Assembly: GCA_944323995.1 (NCBI GenBank)
Contig: CALUUN010000002.1
Coordinates: 1-64,000 of the forward strand
Source: Candidatus Gastranaerophilales bacterium
GTDB lineage: Bacteria; Cyanobacteriota; Vampirovibrionia; Gastranaerophilales; Gastranaerophilaceae
Direction: 5' to 3'
DNA length: 64,000 nt
Shown here in pieces: positions 27,195 through 36,353 of this stretch. The notes beneath the pieces are model-generated. The model ran no database searches. It saw only the letters and a list, made by a program, of their open reading frames with translations, and was not told where the DNA came from. The translations under genes were made by a program, and so were the position numbers. Position 1 is the stretch's first letter. Every line of letters begins with the position of its first letter.

Positions 27195-27743
27195 TTATTT
27201 TTTGAAAGGCATACCGAGTAATCTTAACAGTTCTCTTGCTTCATCATCAGTTTCTGCCGTTGTGATTACTGATACGTTCATACCTTTTACCAGATCAACT
27301 TCTTCATAAGTAATTTCCGGGAAAAGTGCCTGTTCTTTCAAACCTAATGTATAGTTGCCGCGGCCGTCAAAACTTTTCGGGCTTACACCTCTGAAGTCAC
27401 GAATTCTCGGCAATACTACGCAGATTAATTTTTGCAGGAAGTCATACATTCTTTCACCGCGCAAAGTTACCATTGCACCAACCGGCATACCTTCTCTTAA
27501 TTTGTACGATGCGATTGATTTTTTTGCTTTTGTTACAACTGCTTTCTGTCCTGCTATTTTAGTTAATTGTGCTTCAATTGATTCGGCAATTTTTGAGTTG
27601 TGTGATGCTTCACCGACACCCATATTCAAAACAATTTTATGAAGTCTGGGAATCTGGTGTTCGTTTTTATAACCGAACTTTTCTTTCAATGCTGATTTTA
27701 CTTCCGAATCGTATTTTTTCTTCAAACTTTCTGTTTTAGTCAT
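27195..27743 (-). CDS. rplE: 50S ribosomal protein L5
   Basis: A 182-residue L5, which binds 5S rRNA in the central protuberance. Characteristic: [35 protein letters not shown] and [20 protein letters not shown]. It sits 48 bp after rplX in the usual order. Confidence 0.97.
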   Translation of the reverse strand: MTKTESLKKKYDSEVKSALKEKFGYKNEHQIPRLHKIVLNMGVGEASHNSKIAESIEAQLTKIAGQKAVVTKAKKSIASYKLREGMPVGAMVTLRGERMYDFLQKLICVVLPRIRDFRGVSPKSFDGRGNYTLGLKEQALFPEITYEEVDLVKGMNVSVITTAETDDEARELLRLLGMPFKK

Positions 27744-27791
27744 TTTTCTTTCCTTTTCTTAAGATGATTGGCGCGAAACCACCGGTTTCCG

Positions 27792-28130
27792 TTACACATC
27801 TAACTGTTCACCACATTTTTTACAAACACGAACCTTTTTGCCGTCAACAACGCTGTGTTTGATTCTGGTCGGTTTTTCGCATGCCGGGCACACTACCATA
27901 ACTTTTGACACATCCATCGGTGCTTCAAGTTTTACCAGACCGCCCTGAATACCAGCAGCAGGCATCGGTTTTTGTGCTTTGGTTACCATATTCAATCCTT
28001 CTACGGAAACTTTACCTTCCGCAGCGTAGGATTTTTTTACGTTACCCGTTTTTCCTTTGTCTTTGCCTGAAATAACGATGACTCTGTCACCGGTTTTTAC
28101 ATGCAAACTTTTTTTATTTTTGTCTGTCAT
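27792..28130 (-). CDS. rplX: 50S ribosomal protein L24
   Basis: A 112-residue L24 with a KOW motif (KTGDRVIVISGKDKGKTGNV). The C-terminal zinc-ribbon-like CPACEKPTR and CKKCGEQLD contains four cysteines in two CxxC pairs, a form known in some lineages. L24 starts 50S assembly. A 119-bp spacer separates it from rplN. Confidence 0.96.
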   Translation of the reverse strand: MTDKNKKSLHVKTGDRVIVISGKDKGKTGNVKKSYAAEGKVSVEGLNMVTKAQKPMPAAGIQGGLVKLEAPMDVSKVMVVCPACEKPTRIKHSVVDGKKVRVCKKCGEQLDV

Positions 28131-28249
28131 TTCTGTTCTCCATTTTCTTAATTAGAGTCTTTGATTTTGTATCATCCGGACAAATCGCCCGCATCACTGC
28201 TATAGCTTTTGTCCGTGCGGATTCATTTTCCCGCTTTGAACAAAATCCG
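28131..28249 (-). repeat. Structured rplN-rplX spacer
   Basis: The 119-bp gap inside the operon begins (in the sense direction) with GCGGATTTTG and holds GGACAAAAGC paired with a later TTGTCC. The same words occur in the rplW-rplB spacer, so both may be copies of one element. Confidence 0.45.
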
Positions 28250-28618
28250 CTAGATAACTTCCGGCGCCAGTGAAACTATTTTCATATAGCCTTTATCTCT
28301 TAATTCACGGGCTACAGGTCCGAAAACACGTGTTCCTCTGGGGTTGCCGTCTTTATTAATAATTACTGCCGCGTTTTCATCAAATCTGATAACTGATCCG
28401 TCGTTACGTTTGATATCAGCTTTGGTTCTTACAACAACAGCTCTTACAACTTCTGATTTTTTTACAGCCATATTCGGAGTTGCATCTTTTACGGTTGCAA
28501 CAATTTCATCGCCGACAGCTGCGAATTTTTTGTTTGAGCTTCCCATAACACGGATGCACAAAAGTTCTTTTGCGCCTGTGTTATCTGCTACTTCTAGTCT
28601 TGTTTCTTGTTGTATCAT
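28250..28618 (-). CDS. rplN: 50S ribosomal protein L14
   Basis: A 122-residue L14, near the tRNA/subunit interface and a partner of L19. Characteristic: [34 protein letters not shown] and [10 protein letters not shown]. Conserved length. Flanked on both sides by unusually long spacers of ~100-120 bp. Confidence 0.97.
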   Translation of the reverse strand: MIQQETRLEVADNTGAKELLCIRVMGSSNKKFAAVGDEIVATVKDATPNMAVKKSEVVRAVVVRTKADIKRNDGSVIRFDENAAVIINKDGNPRGTRVFGPVARELRDKGYMKIVSLAPEVI

Positions 28619-28717
28619 CGTTCTTTCCTTTATTTTTAAAGAATATTTTACTTCATTGACAGCGCATTAGCAGGGCTAATGATGTCCCGGAATATATTCC
28701 GGAAAACGTTAATTAAA
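28619..28717 (-). other. Structured rpsQ-rplN spacer
   Basis: A 99-bp spacer with two perfect hairpins in the sense strand: CCGGAATATATTCCGG (a palindrome) and CATTAGC/GCTAATG with a 3-nt loop. Neither is followed by a T-run, so they look like RNA-processing or regulatory structures, not terminators. Confidence 0.5.
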
Positions 28718-28963
28718 TTAACGTGCTTTTTCCACTACTTCAGCTACAACCCAGCGTTTACCGCTTGATATCGGTTTTGATTCAACAATTCTCACGATAT
28801 CGCCTTCGTTGCAAACATTTTCAGCATCGTGTGCTTTGTAGTTTTTGTTTGATTCCATAATTTTTTTGTATTTCGGATGTGGTTCGTAATCAGCCACTTT
28901 TACAACGACTGTTTTGTCCATTTTATTGCTGATTACCATTCCTTGTTTTTCTTTTTTAGGCAT
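28718..28963 (-). CDS. rpsQ: 30S ribosomal protein S17
   Basis: An 81-residue S17, an early-binding 16S protein of OB fold. MPKKEKQGMVISNKMDKTVV and YKAHDAENVCNEGDIVRIVE are typical. Overlaps the end of rpmC by 8 bp. Confidence 0.96.
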   Translation of the reverse strand: MPKKEKQGMVISNKMDKTVVVKVADYEPHPKYKKIMESNKNYKAHDAENVCNEGDIVRIVESKPISSGKRWVVAEVVEKAR

Positions 28964-29147
28964 TTTGTTTTTCCTTTATAATTGTTTTTGCTTGAGCTAT
29001 AAGTGTTTTTGTTTTGGAAATCAACGCTGTGTTTTCCAATTTGTGAGTTGAAAGCTGTAATCTGTAGTTGAACAAATCTTTCTTCCAATCAACAATTGCA
29101 CTTTGTAACTCATCAACTGTTTTTTCACGCATTTCACTTAATTTCAT
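28956..29147 (-). CDS. rpmC: 50S ribosomal protein L29
   Basis: A 63-residue, two-helix L29 located at the peptide exit tunnel. MKLSEMREKTVDELQSAI matches the family. It lies between rplP and rpsQ as usual, overlapping rpsQ by 8 bp. Confidence 0.95.
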   Translation of the reverse strand: MKLSEMREKTVDELQSAIVDWKKDLFNYRLQLSTHKLENTALISKTKTLIAQAKTIIKEKQNA

Positions 29148-29165
29148 TGTTATTTTTTCCTTATC

Positions 29166-29585
29166 TTAAGCATCAACTTTAGCTTTTTCTACAACTTTTA
29201 CTTTGATAGGAAGTTTTTGTGCAGCTAATTCCAGAGCATGAACTGCAACTGATCTATCAAAATAATCAAGTTCGAATAGTATTCTGTTCGGTTTAACAAC
29301 CGCTACCCAGTATTCCAGATTACCTTTACCTGAGCCCATACGGGTTTCTGCGGGTTTTGCAGTAATCGGTTTATCCGGGAAAATTTTAATCCAAACGTTA
29401 CCGCCGCGTTTGATTTCACGAGTCATTGCACGACGTGCAGCCTCGATTTGTCTGCTGGTTATCCAGCCGGGTTCTAAGGCTTGAAGTGCATAGCCGCCGA
29501 ATTCAAGTTTGGTACCTCTTGTTTCGGTGCCTTTCATTCTTCCTTTCATCATTTTGCGGTATTTTGTTTTTTTAGGCTGTAACAT
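29166..29585 (-). CDS. rplP: 50S ribosomal protein L16
   Basis: A 139-residue L16, which binds near the A-site tRNA and 23S domain V. Seen: [35 protein letters not shown] and [12 protein letters not shown]. It is 19 bp after rpsC. Confidence 0.97.
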   Translation of the reverse strand: MLQPKKTKYRKMMKGRMKGTETRGTKLEFGGYALQALEPGWITSRQIEAARRAMTREIKRGGNVWIKIFPDKPITAKPAETRMGSGKGNLEYWVAVVKPNRILFELDYFDRSVAVHALELAAQKLPIKVKVVEKAKVDA

Positions 29586-29604
29586 TATTATTGCTCCTAT
29601 TATT

Positions 29605-30327
29605 TTATTCGGTTTCTATTGCTCTGCGTCTGGGGCGTCTCATACCTTTTTCTTCGCCTTTGCCGCTTTTTGTTTTGATGTTCTGGTCTGCTTTTTCGCC
29701 CGGCATCAAGTTGCCTTTGAAAATCCATACCTTAACACCGATTTTACCCATTATGGTATCTGCTTCAGTAAATCCGTAATCAACGTCAGCTCTTAAAGTC
29801 TGCAGAGGTATTCTGCCTTCTTTAGCCCATTCTGAACGTGCGATTTCTGCACCGCCCAAACGGCCCGATACCATAACTTTAATACCTTGAACACCGGCTC
29901 TCATTGTTCTTTGCATTGCCTGTTTCATTGCACGTCTGAATGCTACACGTTTTTCCAGCTGTTGTGCAATTGCTTCGGCAACGAGTTGAGCGTCCGCATC
30001 AATTCTGGCAACTTCCACTACATTGATGACAACGGGCTTGCCAAGATATTTGGTTACTTCTTGTTTTAGTTCTTCTATACCCTGTCCGCCGCGGCCTACT
30101 ACAATACCGGGTTTTGCAGTTACAACGGTAATCGTTGTGTTTTGAGCTTTTCTTGCAATTAATATTTTAGAAACGCCTGCTGCGTACAGTTTTTTCTTTA
30201 TGAATTTTCTGATTTTAGCATCTTCTGCTACAAATTCACCGTATTCTTTCACCTTAGCAAACCATGTGCTTGCCCAGGGTTGAATAATTCCTACTCTAAA
30301 TCCGGTTGGATGTGTTTTTTGTCCCAT
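29605..30327 (-). CDS. rpsC: 30S ribosomal protein S3
   Basis: A 240-residue S3 at the mRNA entry site: [20 protein letters not shown], a KH domain with the [15 protein letters not shown] loop, and the C-terminal domain with [14 protein letters not shown] 20-residue basic tail ([14 protein letters not shown]) is present. It is 16 bp after rplV. Confidence 0.97.
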   Translation of the reverse strand: MGQKTHPTGFRVGIIQPWASTWFAKVKEYGEFVAEDAKIRKFIKKKLYAAGVSKILIARKAQNTTITVVTAKPGIVVGRGGQGIEELKQEVTKYLGKPVVINVVEVARIDADAQLVAEAIAQQLEKRVAFRRAMKQAMQRTMRAGVQGIKVMVSGRLGGAEIARSEWAKEGRIPLQTLRADVDYGFTEADTIMGKIGVKVWIFKGNLMPGEKADQNIKTKSGKGEEKGMRRPRRRAIETE

Positions 30328-30343
30328 GTTTTATTCCTTTTAC

Positions 30344-30676
30344 TTAATTATCACTGACTTTTAATGTAAGGTGTGATGTGCGTTTCAGCCTTTTGTAAAT
30401 ACGGCCTTGCGCTCTCGGTTTGCCTCTTTTGTATGTAACGCTTTCGTCTGCATAGATTTCAGAAATCTTTAATGCATCAGCACCTACGCCGTATTTTTCT
30501 TGTGCGTTTGCAACAGCGGCTTTAAGGTTCTTTTCAACCACTCTTGCTGCAAAGTAAGGCATAAAACGTAACATATCTTGAGCATCTTTAACAGCTTTGC
30601 CTCTTACTTCGTTAATTACTCTGCGAAGTTTTCTTGCTGTCATTTTTATGTCTGTTTGTCTTGATTTTGCTTCCAT
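30344..30676 (-). CDS. rplV: 50S ribosomal protein L22
   Basis: A 110-residue L22 whose hairpin lines the exit tunnel. TARKLRRVINEVRGKAV and the hairpin region KRGKPRAQGRIYKRLKRTSH fit the family. Normal place between rpsS and rpsC. Confidence 0.96.
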   Translation of the reverse strand: MEAKSRQTDIKMTARKLRRVINEVRGKAVKDAQDMLRFMPYFAARVVEKNLKAAVANAQEKYGVGADALKISEIYADESVTYKRGKPRAQGRIYKRLKRTSHLTLKVSDN

Positions 30677-30710
30677 TTTTATTTTCCTTCTAACTTATGT
30701 GCACAAGCAC

Positions 30711-30992
30711 TTACTTTCTTTTTGCGGTTTTGTCTGAACCTGCGTGTCCTTTAAACAATCTTGTCGGTGCAAACTCACCCAATTTGTGTCCGATCATCTG
30801 TTCTGTTACATAAACCGGCACATGAGTTTTACCGTTATGAACCGCAATTGTGTGTCCTAACATATCAGGTATAATCATTGATGCTCTTGACCAAGTTTTT
30901 ATTACCTTATGTTCAGAGTTTGCATTCATTTTTTCTATTTTTGTCTGTAGAGCTTGTTCTACGTATGGACCTTTTTTTAATGAACGTGCCAT
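30711..30992 (-). CDS. rpsS: 30S ribosomal protein S19
   Basis: A 93-residue S19 in the 30S head. [15 protein letters not shown] is the canonical start, so I place it at 30992 although the frame opens 15 codons earlier; AAGGAGAAATTA lies just before this ATG. The body ([36 protein letters not shown]) is standard. Confidence 0.96.
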   Translation of the reverse strand: MARSLKKGPYVEQALQTKIEKMNANSEHKVIKTWSRASMIIPDMLGHTIAVHNGKTHVPVYVTEQMIGHKLGEFAPTRLFKGHAGSDKTAKRK

Positions 30993-31132
30993 TAATTTCT
31001 CCTTTAATTTGTTTGAGTGTATTATTCGCCGGTGCAATCAAAGACTGCCCATTTGCCGCTTAGTTCACAACGGCGGTGTTGTTGAGCTTTTTGCCGAACT
31101 ATTGCCGGCACCTGCTCAACTCCGGCTTGCGC
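30993..31132 (-). other. Structured rplB-rpsS spacer
   Basis: A 140-bp, GC-richer gap with GCCGG words that can pair (GCCGGCAA near 31099 with CCGGC near 31060) and the word AATCAAAGACT on plus. No gene is credible here. Gaps of this size are unusual inside an S10 operon. Confidence 0.45.
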
Positions 31133-31960
31133 CTATTTTTTCCTTCTTCTGACTATTAATTTATCAGAAGATTTTCCGATTTTTCTGGTTTTGTGTCCGA
31201 GAGCCGGTTTACCCCAAGGTGTTTTCGGGTGTCCGCCCGGACCTGTTTTACCTTCGCCGCCGCCGTGCGGGTGATCACAAGGGTTCATTGTAACACCGCG
31301 AACTGTCGGTCTGATACCCATGTAACGTTTTCTGCCGGCTTTACCGATTGAAAGGTTTTTAAATTCTGCGTTACCCAATGTACCGATTGTTGCCATACAT
31401 TCTTTTCTTACCATTCTCATTTCTGATGAAGGAAGTTTAATAGTAACGTAGTTGCCTTCTTTTGCCATAACCTGAGCTGCATTACCTGCTGATCTTACCA
31501 TGACGCCGCCGCGGCCCGGTGTAAGTTCAATATTATGAACAATTGTACCTAACGGAATTAATTCCAGCGGAATAGCGTTGCCTGTCTGTACCGGTGCTTC
31601 GGGACCGGATACGATAACATCGCCTACGTTGAGGCCTTCCGGAGTTAAGATATATCTTTTTTCACCGTCTGCATAGCATACGAGTGAAATTCTTACGTTT
31701 CTGTTCGGATCGTATTCAATAGTTTTTACTGTTGCGGGTACGCCGAATTTTTCACGTTTGAAATCTATTACACGGTAGGCTCTTTTTACGCCGCCGCCTT
31801 TGTGACGGCAGGTTATTCTGCCGGTATTATTTCTTCCTGCTGTTTTTTTCAATGATTTTAACAGTGATTTTTCAGGAGTTGTTGAAGTGATTTCCTGATA
31901 ATCACTTTTTGTCATACCTCTTTGTCCCGGAGATGTCGGATTGATTTTTCTGATTGCCAT
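31133..31960 (-). CDS. rplB: 50S ribosomal protein L2
   Basis: A 275-residue L2, needed for the peptidyl transferase centre and subunit joining. [37 protein letters not shown] and the C-terminal [18 protein letters not shown] loop are diagnostic. Preceded by AAGGAGAAAA. Confidence 0.97.
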   Translation of the reverse strand: MAIRKINPTSPGQRGMTKSDYQEITSTTPEKSLLKSLKKTAGRNNTGRITCRHKGGGVKRAYRVIDFKREKFGVPATVKTIEYDPNRNVRISLVCYADGEKRYILTPEGLNVGDVIVSGPEAPVQTGNAIPLELIPLGTIVHNIELTPGRGGVMVRSAGNAAQVMAKEGNYVTIKLPSSEMRMVRKECMATIGTLGNAEFKNLSIGKAGRKRYMGIRPTVRGVTMNPCDHPHGGGEGKTGPGGHPKTPWGKPALGHKTRKIGKSSDKLIVRRRKK

Positions 31961-32159
31961 TTTTATTTTCTCCTTTGGTTGGCTTTGTACTTTTGCTGGG
32001 ACTTATGCCTTTCGCCCCTTTTGGTGAATTTATAAAACGTCTTGGATTATTGCTTCACTCGGACAAGCCGCTCATTTCGTTTCACTGCCATTCGCTTTTG
32101 TCCTCGCTGCTTCGGGCCGGGTTCGCTACCGCTCACACGGCACCCTGCGCAAAAATCCG
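31961..32159 (-). repeat. GC-rich rplW-rplB spacer element
   Basis: A 199-bp gap. Its sense strand begins GCGGATTTTTGCG, carries GGACAAAAGC and GGCTTGTCC, which pair, and ends about 110 bp later in AATCCAAGAC. GCGGATTTGCGG and AATCCAAGAC occur in the same order and at nearly the same distance at 6069-6188, and related words occur at 28131-28249. This points to a small interspersed element family. Confidence 0.5.
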
Positions 32160-32468
32160 CTATGCTCCGACGAGTTCTTCAATCGGATCGCCTTCAATTG
32201 TCACGATAGCTTTTTTAGAGCTGTCTGTTCTGCCGAATTTGTAGCCCATTCTTTTTGAATGTGACGGCATATAAACAGTTCTTACTTTTTTAACTTTTCT
32301 TCCGGGAAAAGCTAATTCTACCGCCTGTGCAATTTCAACTTTTGTTGCGTCTTTGTTTACTTCAAAAGTATACTGACCCATTGTTGTTGCACCTACTGAT
32401 TTTTCGGTAATCAAAGGTTTTTTGATTACGTCGTATAACTTTTCTGTGTTTGTTCTTTCTTTACTCAT
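32160..32468 (-). CDS. rplW: 50S ribosomal protein L23
   Basis: A 102-residue L23, the docking site of trigger factor and SRP at the tunnel exit. LYDVIKKPLITEKSVG and KVKKVRTVYMPSHSKRMGYK are typical. Start overlaps the rplD stop by one base. Confidence 0.96.
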   Translation of the reverse strand: MSKERTNTEKLYDVIKKPLITEKSVGATTMGQYTFEVNKDATKVEIAQAVELAFPGRKVKKVRTVYMPSHSKRMGYKFGRTDSSKKAIVTIEGDPIEELVGA

Positions 32469-33094
32469 TATTGTAACCTTTCAGTTATTTCATTTACGGC
32501 AGATTCTGTCATTACAACGAAATCAGCTTCCAATAAATCTTTTACGTTTAAATTTGAGGGCAAAATAATTTTTACGCTCGGAATGTTTCTTGCTGACAAT
32601 TCAAGATTTTTGTTTTCATCAGCTTTTACATCCGCAACGATTAAAACTTTGCCGGATACGTTTAATGATTTCAACGCACTGACCATTAATTTTGTTTTAG
32701 GTTCAGCGATTGTTGAGAAGTCCTTCACTACAACCAAATTTGATTCTTTAGCTGACAGTGCGGATTTCAGAGCAAGTTTTCTTGCTTTTTGAGGCATTGA
32801 AAAGCTGTAATCTCTCGGTTTCGGTCCGAAAATTACGCCGCCGCCCGCAAATAAAGGTGATCTTAAAGAACCTGCTCTTGCGCGGCCGGTGCCTTTTTGT
32901 TTCCACGGTTTTCTGCCGCCGCCTGAAACTTCAGCTCTGGTTTTTGCACAGGCTGAACCCTGACGTGCGTTGTTTAATTGTCTTCTTAATGCTAAGTGCA
33001 TTACGTGTAAATTAGGTTCTACGCCGAATACTTCTTTATTCAGAGTAATTTCGCCTAACTTTTCGCCGTTTGTGCTTAATATTTCTTTTGACAT
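32468..33094 (-). CDS. rplD: 50S ribosomal protein L4
   Basis: A 208-residue L4 with the extended loop in the exit tunnel (RQLNNARQGSACAKTRAEVSG then GRKPWKQKGTGRARAGS). L4 autoregulates the S10 operon in enterobacteria; whether it does here is unknown. The upstream 156-bp spacer to rplC is unusually long. Confidence 0.96.
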   Translation of the reverse strand: MSKEILSTNGEKLGEITLNKEVFGVEPNLHVMHLALRRQLNNARQGSACAKTRAEVSGGGRKPWKQKGTGRARAGSLRSPLFAGGGVIFGPKPRDYSFSMPQKARKLALKSALSAKESNLVVVKDFSTIAEPKTKLMVSALKSLNVSGKVLIVADVKADENKNLELSARNIPSVKIILPSNLNVKDLLEADFVVMTESAVNEITERLQ

Positions 33095-33250
33095 TTTTGT
33101 TTTCCTTTATTTTTAATTATCTTTCCGTTTAAGACTGCTTACCGCTTGCTTGTTTGCTTTATCTGGCAAGACCAGCCGGTTTTTAGACTTGTCCTTGTCT
33201 TGAACTCTCATCCGGCACTTCGTACCGCCATCTTGACAGAGGGGAGAGCA
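33095..33250 (-). other. Structured rplC-rplD spacer
   Basis: A 156-bp gap inside the operon containing, in the sense direction, TTCAAGACAAGGACAAGTC and CCGGCTGGTCTTGCCAG. These can form local stems, and they share CAAGACAAG with 6183-6191. No gene seen. Confidence 0.45.
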
Positions 33251-33886
33251 CTAGTTCCATTTTGTTCTGGTCGGAACGATTGTTACCAATCTTCCTTCGC
33301 AGCCCGGAACAGAACCTTTTATTAAGATTAAGTTGTTTGCTGCGTCTACTTTTACTAATTTTAATTTAGTAATGGTAACTCTTTCGTTGCCCATGTTACC
33401 GGCCATTCTTTTGCCTTTGATAACACGGCTCGGAGTTGTACCTGCACCGATTGAACCGGGTTCTCTGTGGTTTTTTGAACCGTGCCCCATCGGTCCTCTG
33501 CCAAAGTTCCATCTTTTGACGGTTCCCTGGAATCCTTTACCTATTGATTTTCCTGTTACGTCAACTTTTTCTACGTTATCAAGAACTGATAACTCGATTT
33601 TGTCGCCGACTTTATAATCCTGAGGATTGTCAACTCTGAATTCCTGCAAATGTCTGTAGTTATTCAGGCTGTTTTTCTTGAAATGACCGATCTCAGCTTT
33701 TGTTAAATGTTTTTCTTTAGCTGAAATTGTTCCGACCTGAATGGCATTGTAACCGTCAGTTTCTTCTGTTTTAACCTGAGTTACGACAGTTTCGTCAACT
33801 TTGATTACGGTTACGGGAATTGCCAAACCTTGTTCGTCGAAGATTTGTGTCATTCCTACTTTTTTTCCGATTACACCTAGTGTCAT
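33251..33886 (-). CDS. rplC: 50S ribosomal protein L3
   Basis: A 211-residue L3 that starts 50S assembly. GVIGKKVGMTQIFDEQGLA, GKGFQGTVKRWNFGRGPMGH and GSIGAGTTPSRVIKGKRMAG are diagnostic. It is separated from rpsJ by a 182-bp spacer and from rplD by 156 bp. Confidence 0.97.
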   Translation of the reverse strand: MTLGVIGKKVGMTQIFDEQGLAIPVTVIKVDETVVTQVKTEETDGYNAIQVGTISAKEKHLTKAEIGHFKKNSLNNYRHLQEFRVDNPQDYKVGDKIELSVLDNVEKVDVTGKSIGKGFQGTVKRWNFGRGPMGHGSKNHREPGSIGAGTTPSRVIKGKRMAGNMGNERVTITKLKLVKVDAANNLILIKGSVPGCEGRLVTIVPTRTKWN

Positions 33887-34068
33887 ATTTTTACCTTTCT
33901 AGCTCGCCTTACTTGGTGCAGAAATCTCCTGCCCCGTTTCGGGTTTGCATTTTCTCTTGCGAGCGCTACGTACCTTTACCTTTGAGGGCTTTCACCTCAC
34001 ATCCTTCTCGAGGAAGTCGCAGTTCACATTATTATGCATAATGCTATTAAATTTTCAAGTTTTGCCGG
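33887..34068 (-). other. Long rpsJ-rplC spacer
   Basis: 182 bp without a gene. It includes the palindrome ATTATGCATAAT (about 34030-34041) and a GC-richer stretch with AACCCGAAACGGGG, a short stem-loop, just before the rplC leader. Function unknown. Confidence 0.4.
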
Positions 34069-34389
34069 TTATAATTTTACTTCAATATCAACACCGGCAG
34101 GTAAATCTAATCTGCTTAACTCTTCAGTTGTCTGTTGAGTCGGTTCGTATATATCAATAATACGTTTGTGTGTTCTTAACTCAAAATGTTCACGTGATTT
34201 TTTATCAACGTGGGGTGATCTAAGAACGCAATATATACGTCTTTTGGTAGGTAAAGGAATAGGGCCGGCTACTTTAGCGTCTGTTCTTTTTGCAGTTTCT
34301 ACGATTTTGTCTGATGATACGTCAATAAGTTTGTGATCGTATGCTTTCAAACAAACTCTGATGCGTTGTCTTTTTGTGCTGCTTGCCAT
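34069..34389 (-). CDS. rpsJ: 30S ribosomal protein S10
   Basis: A 106-residue S10, also a possible NusG/NusB contact in antitermination. [19 protein letters not shown], the [20 protein letters not shown] loop and [18 protein letters not shown] are canonical. First gene of the operon; AAGGAATACTC precedes the ATG. A promoter and structured leader lie upstream. Confidence 0.97.
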   Translation of the reverse strand: MASSTKRQRIRVCLKAYDHKLIDVSSDKIVETAKRTDAKVAGPIPLPTKRRIYCVLRSPHVDKKSREHFELRTHKRIIDIYEPTQQTTEELSRLDLPAGVDIEVKL

Positions 34390-34427
34390 GAGTATTCCTT
34401 TTTCTTTTTTAGTGTTACACGTACTAA

Positions 34428-34521
34428 AAACCCTTGCGGGGTTTCGTATTACCCGGAGAAAACTAAATTTCGGCTATTCTCCAAGCATAACGATAGTAAA
34501 ACAAACATATTTTACTGTCAA
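34428..34521 (-). promoter_or_regulatory. Promoter and structured leader of the S10 operon
   Basis: -35 TTGACA (34521-34516), 17-nt spacer, -10 TACTAT (34498-34493) on minus. The ~100-nt leader holds two stem-loops: GGAGAA/TTCTCC (34482-34455) and AAACCC/GGGTTT followed by TT (34444-34428), the second looking like a weak attenuator. This is consistent with, but does not prove, feedback control of the operon. Confidence 0.65.
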
Positions 34522-34701
34522 CATTGAATTTCAGAAAATGTTTAAAATTCGTAACAAATCGTTTAAAAGCCTCCGATTGTTGTCAAATCAAGGTTTGCAC
34601 CGCCGGCTTAAAAAAATTTCGCTGTTATCTGAATTTTTCGGGCAATTTGCGGCGGAAAAAATTTTTAATAATATTATGTGAAGAATAACCGAGGAGATAT
34701 T

Positions 34702-36321
34702 ATGAGTACAAACGGTGTCAATGATGCTTTTAATTCGGGATTTAAAGTAAAACTGCAAAACCGCGGGCCCAAATCCAGCGGGATTACGTTTGAATTAAAA
34801 TCCGTTTTTGATGAAATGGCAAGTCAGGGTTTGATAAAAGATACTGACGGCAAAGGGCTGACTAAATCCGATGCTCTGAATTTGTATAACGAACTCAACA
34901 AAATTCATAAAGAAACAAAACGTGCAACAAATTATACAACAATGCAGGTCGGACAAGAATTTGATTATACGGCAGATGAAATGAAGGCGCTTGCAAAAGC
35001 CGCAGGTTACGAAATAATGCAATCCGAAGAGGTTGAAACTCCGGCAGGGCAAAATCCGGAAACACCTGCAGCGGAAGAACCGGCAGTGAACGAAGAGAAC
35101 CCGCCAAAAACAGATGAACCGCCCGCAGCAGAAGAACCGCCCGCAGCGGAAGAAACTCCTGAAATCGACGAGCCGCCCAAAACCGGCGAAACTCCGGAAA
35201 CTGAAGAAAATGAGCACAAACAAAAAATAGATGATTTACAGAAACAAATTCAGGAAAACAACAGAGAAAATAAAGAATTAAGAAAAGAAATCAGAGAAGA
35301 ACGCAGACAAATGCGCGCTGAACGACGTGAAGCAAGACAGGAGGCACGCGCGGACAAAAAAGAATTGAAAGAACAATTACAAAATACCGAACCCGAATTC
35401 AAATCCGGAGGACAAACCGGCAGAATTCTTGACGGAAAATACTATATTAATAATAAAGAAGTAACCAAAGAAGTTTTTGAAAATGCAAAAACCAAAGCGC
35501 TTTCAAAAGGAGCCGCAGACAAAGAAAAAGGTGTTGACACTCCGCCTGCACAAGCTCCCGCTGCGAGTAAAGAACCGCCCGCAAAGAAAGGCTTAACAGC
35601 AGCCGAACGTGAAAAGATAGATCAGAAGGCAAGAGCTATCGAAGGAAAACGCGAGGAAATAGCAAAATACGTCAGCGAAGATCTTGGCGTAAAAGGCCTT
35701 GGCATGAATGACACTATAGAACTTGCAGTACTTGAAGACGGTTCTTACAGTCTGACTATGGCAGGCACAACTGTAACGGCAGATTCTGTTGACGGCTTGA
35801 AAGAACAAATGAAAAAATATATTTCTTCTTTTAACCGTAAATCCGAAAACGGAGGCATGTTCAAAATCAACGATCAAGGCAAGGTAATCAGCCCGAACTA
35901 TAACACATTTATGAAAACAGCCGGAAATAAATTTGACAGATATTACTTTGCACAATCCGGAGATTCCGGCAAAATGACATTGATGCAATATAAACACAGT
36001 GCTTATATGACACTAATGGATGTACCTCAGGAAGAATTAACCGATAACGAAAAAACATTTATGCAAAATTATCTGAACGAACTGCACCAAAATGGCATGA
36101 CCGTATTAAACAACAAACACATAGTTGACACAAAAGAAAGAGTAATTGAATTTGAAGACGGTCTTAAAGCAAAATTTCAGGTAGTTTTGGAAGACGGTAC
36201 AAATAAATTTATACTTTCAAGAACACTGGACGGCAAACAGGATACTGCAGAAGTAGATGAGGCAAAATTCTTTGAGTTTATACCTTATGAAAAATACGTC
36301 GCCCTCGGCATTGAAGATTAA
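34702..36321 (+). CDS. Glu/Pro-rich coiled-coil hypothetical protein
   Basis: A 539-residue protein not assignable to a family. Residues ~46-106 hold an EF-hand-like loop (KDTDGKGLTKSDALNLYNEL) and YTADEMKALAKAAGYEI, a module also found in the L,D-transpeptidase protein at 7482-9053. Then come ~60 residues of Glu/Pro repeats (PPAAEEP, PPKTGETPE), a charged coiled coil (KQIQENNRENKELRKEIREE onward) and a C-terminal globular part. No signal peptide. GAGGAG before the ATG at 34702 decides the start. Possibly a cell-envelope or scaffold protein. Confidence 0.7.
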   Translation: MSTNGVNDAFNSGFKVKLQNRGPKSSGITFELKSVFDEMASQGLIKDTDGKGLTKSDALNLYNELNKIHKETKRATNYTTMQVGQEFDYTADEMKALAKAAGYEIMQSEEVETPAGQNPETPAAEEPAVNEENPPKTDEPPAAEEPPAAEETPEIDEPPKTGETPETEENEHKQKIDDLQKQIQENNRENKELRKEIREERRQMRAERREARQEARADKKELKEQLQNTEPEFKSGGQTGRILDGKYYINNKEVTKEVFENAKTKALSKGAADKEKGVDTPPAQAPAASKEPPAKKGLTAAEREKIDQKARAIEGKREEIAKYVSEDLGVKGLGMNDTIELAVLEDGSYSLTMAGTTVTADSVDGLKEQMKKYISSFNRKSENGGMFKINDQGKVISPNYNTFMKTAGNKFDRYYFAQSGDSGKMTLMQYKHSAYMTLMDVPQEELTDNEKTFMQNYLNELHQNGMTVLNNKHIVDTKERVIEFEDGLKAKFQVVLEDGTNKFILSRTLDGKQDTAEVDEAKFFEFIPYEKYVALGIED

Positions 36322-36322
36322 C

Positions 36323-36353
36323 AAAAAAGGCAGTTTTATTAACTGCCTTTTTT
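36323..36353 (+). terminator. Bidirectional terminator
   Basis: AAAAAAGGCAGTT / AACTGCCTTTTTT with a 5-nt loop. It ends the Glu/Pro-rich gene on plus and minE on minus. Confidence 0.85.

Noticed and set aside
31954-32244. A plus-strand frame over the rplW-rplB spacer
   Set aside because: Antisense to rplW and the spacer element; no ribosome site; explained by base composition.
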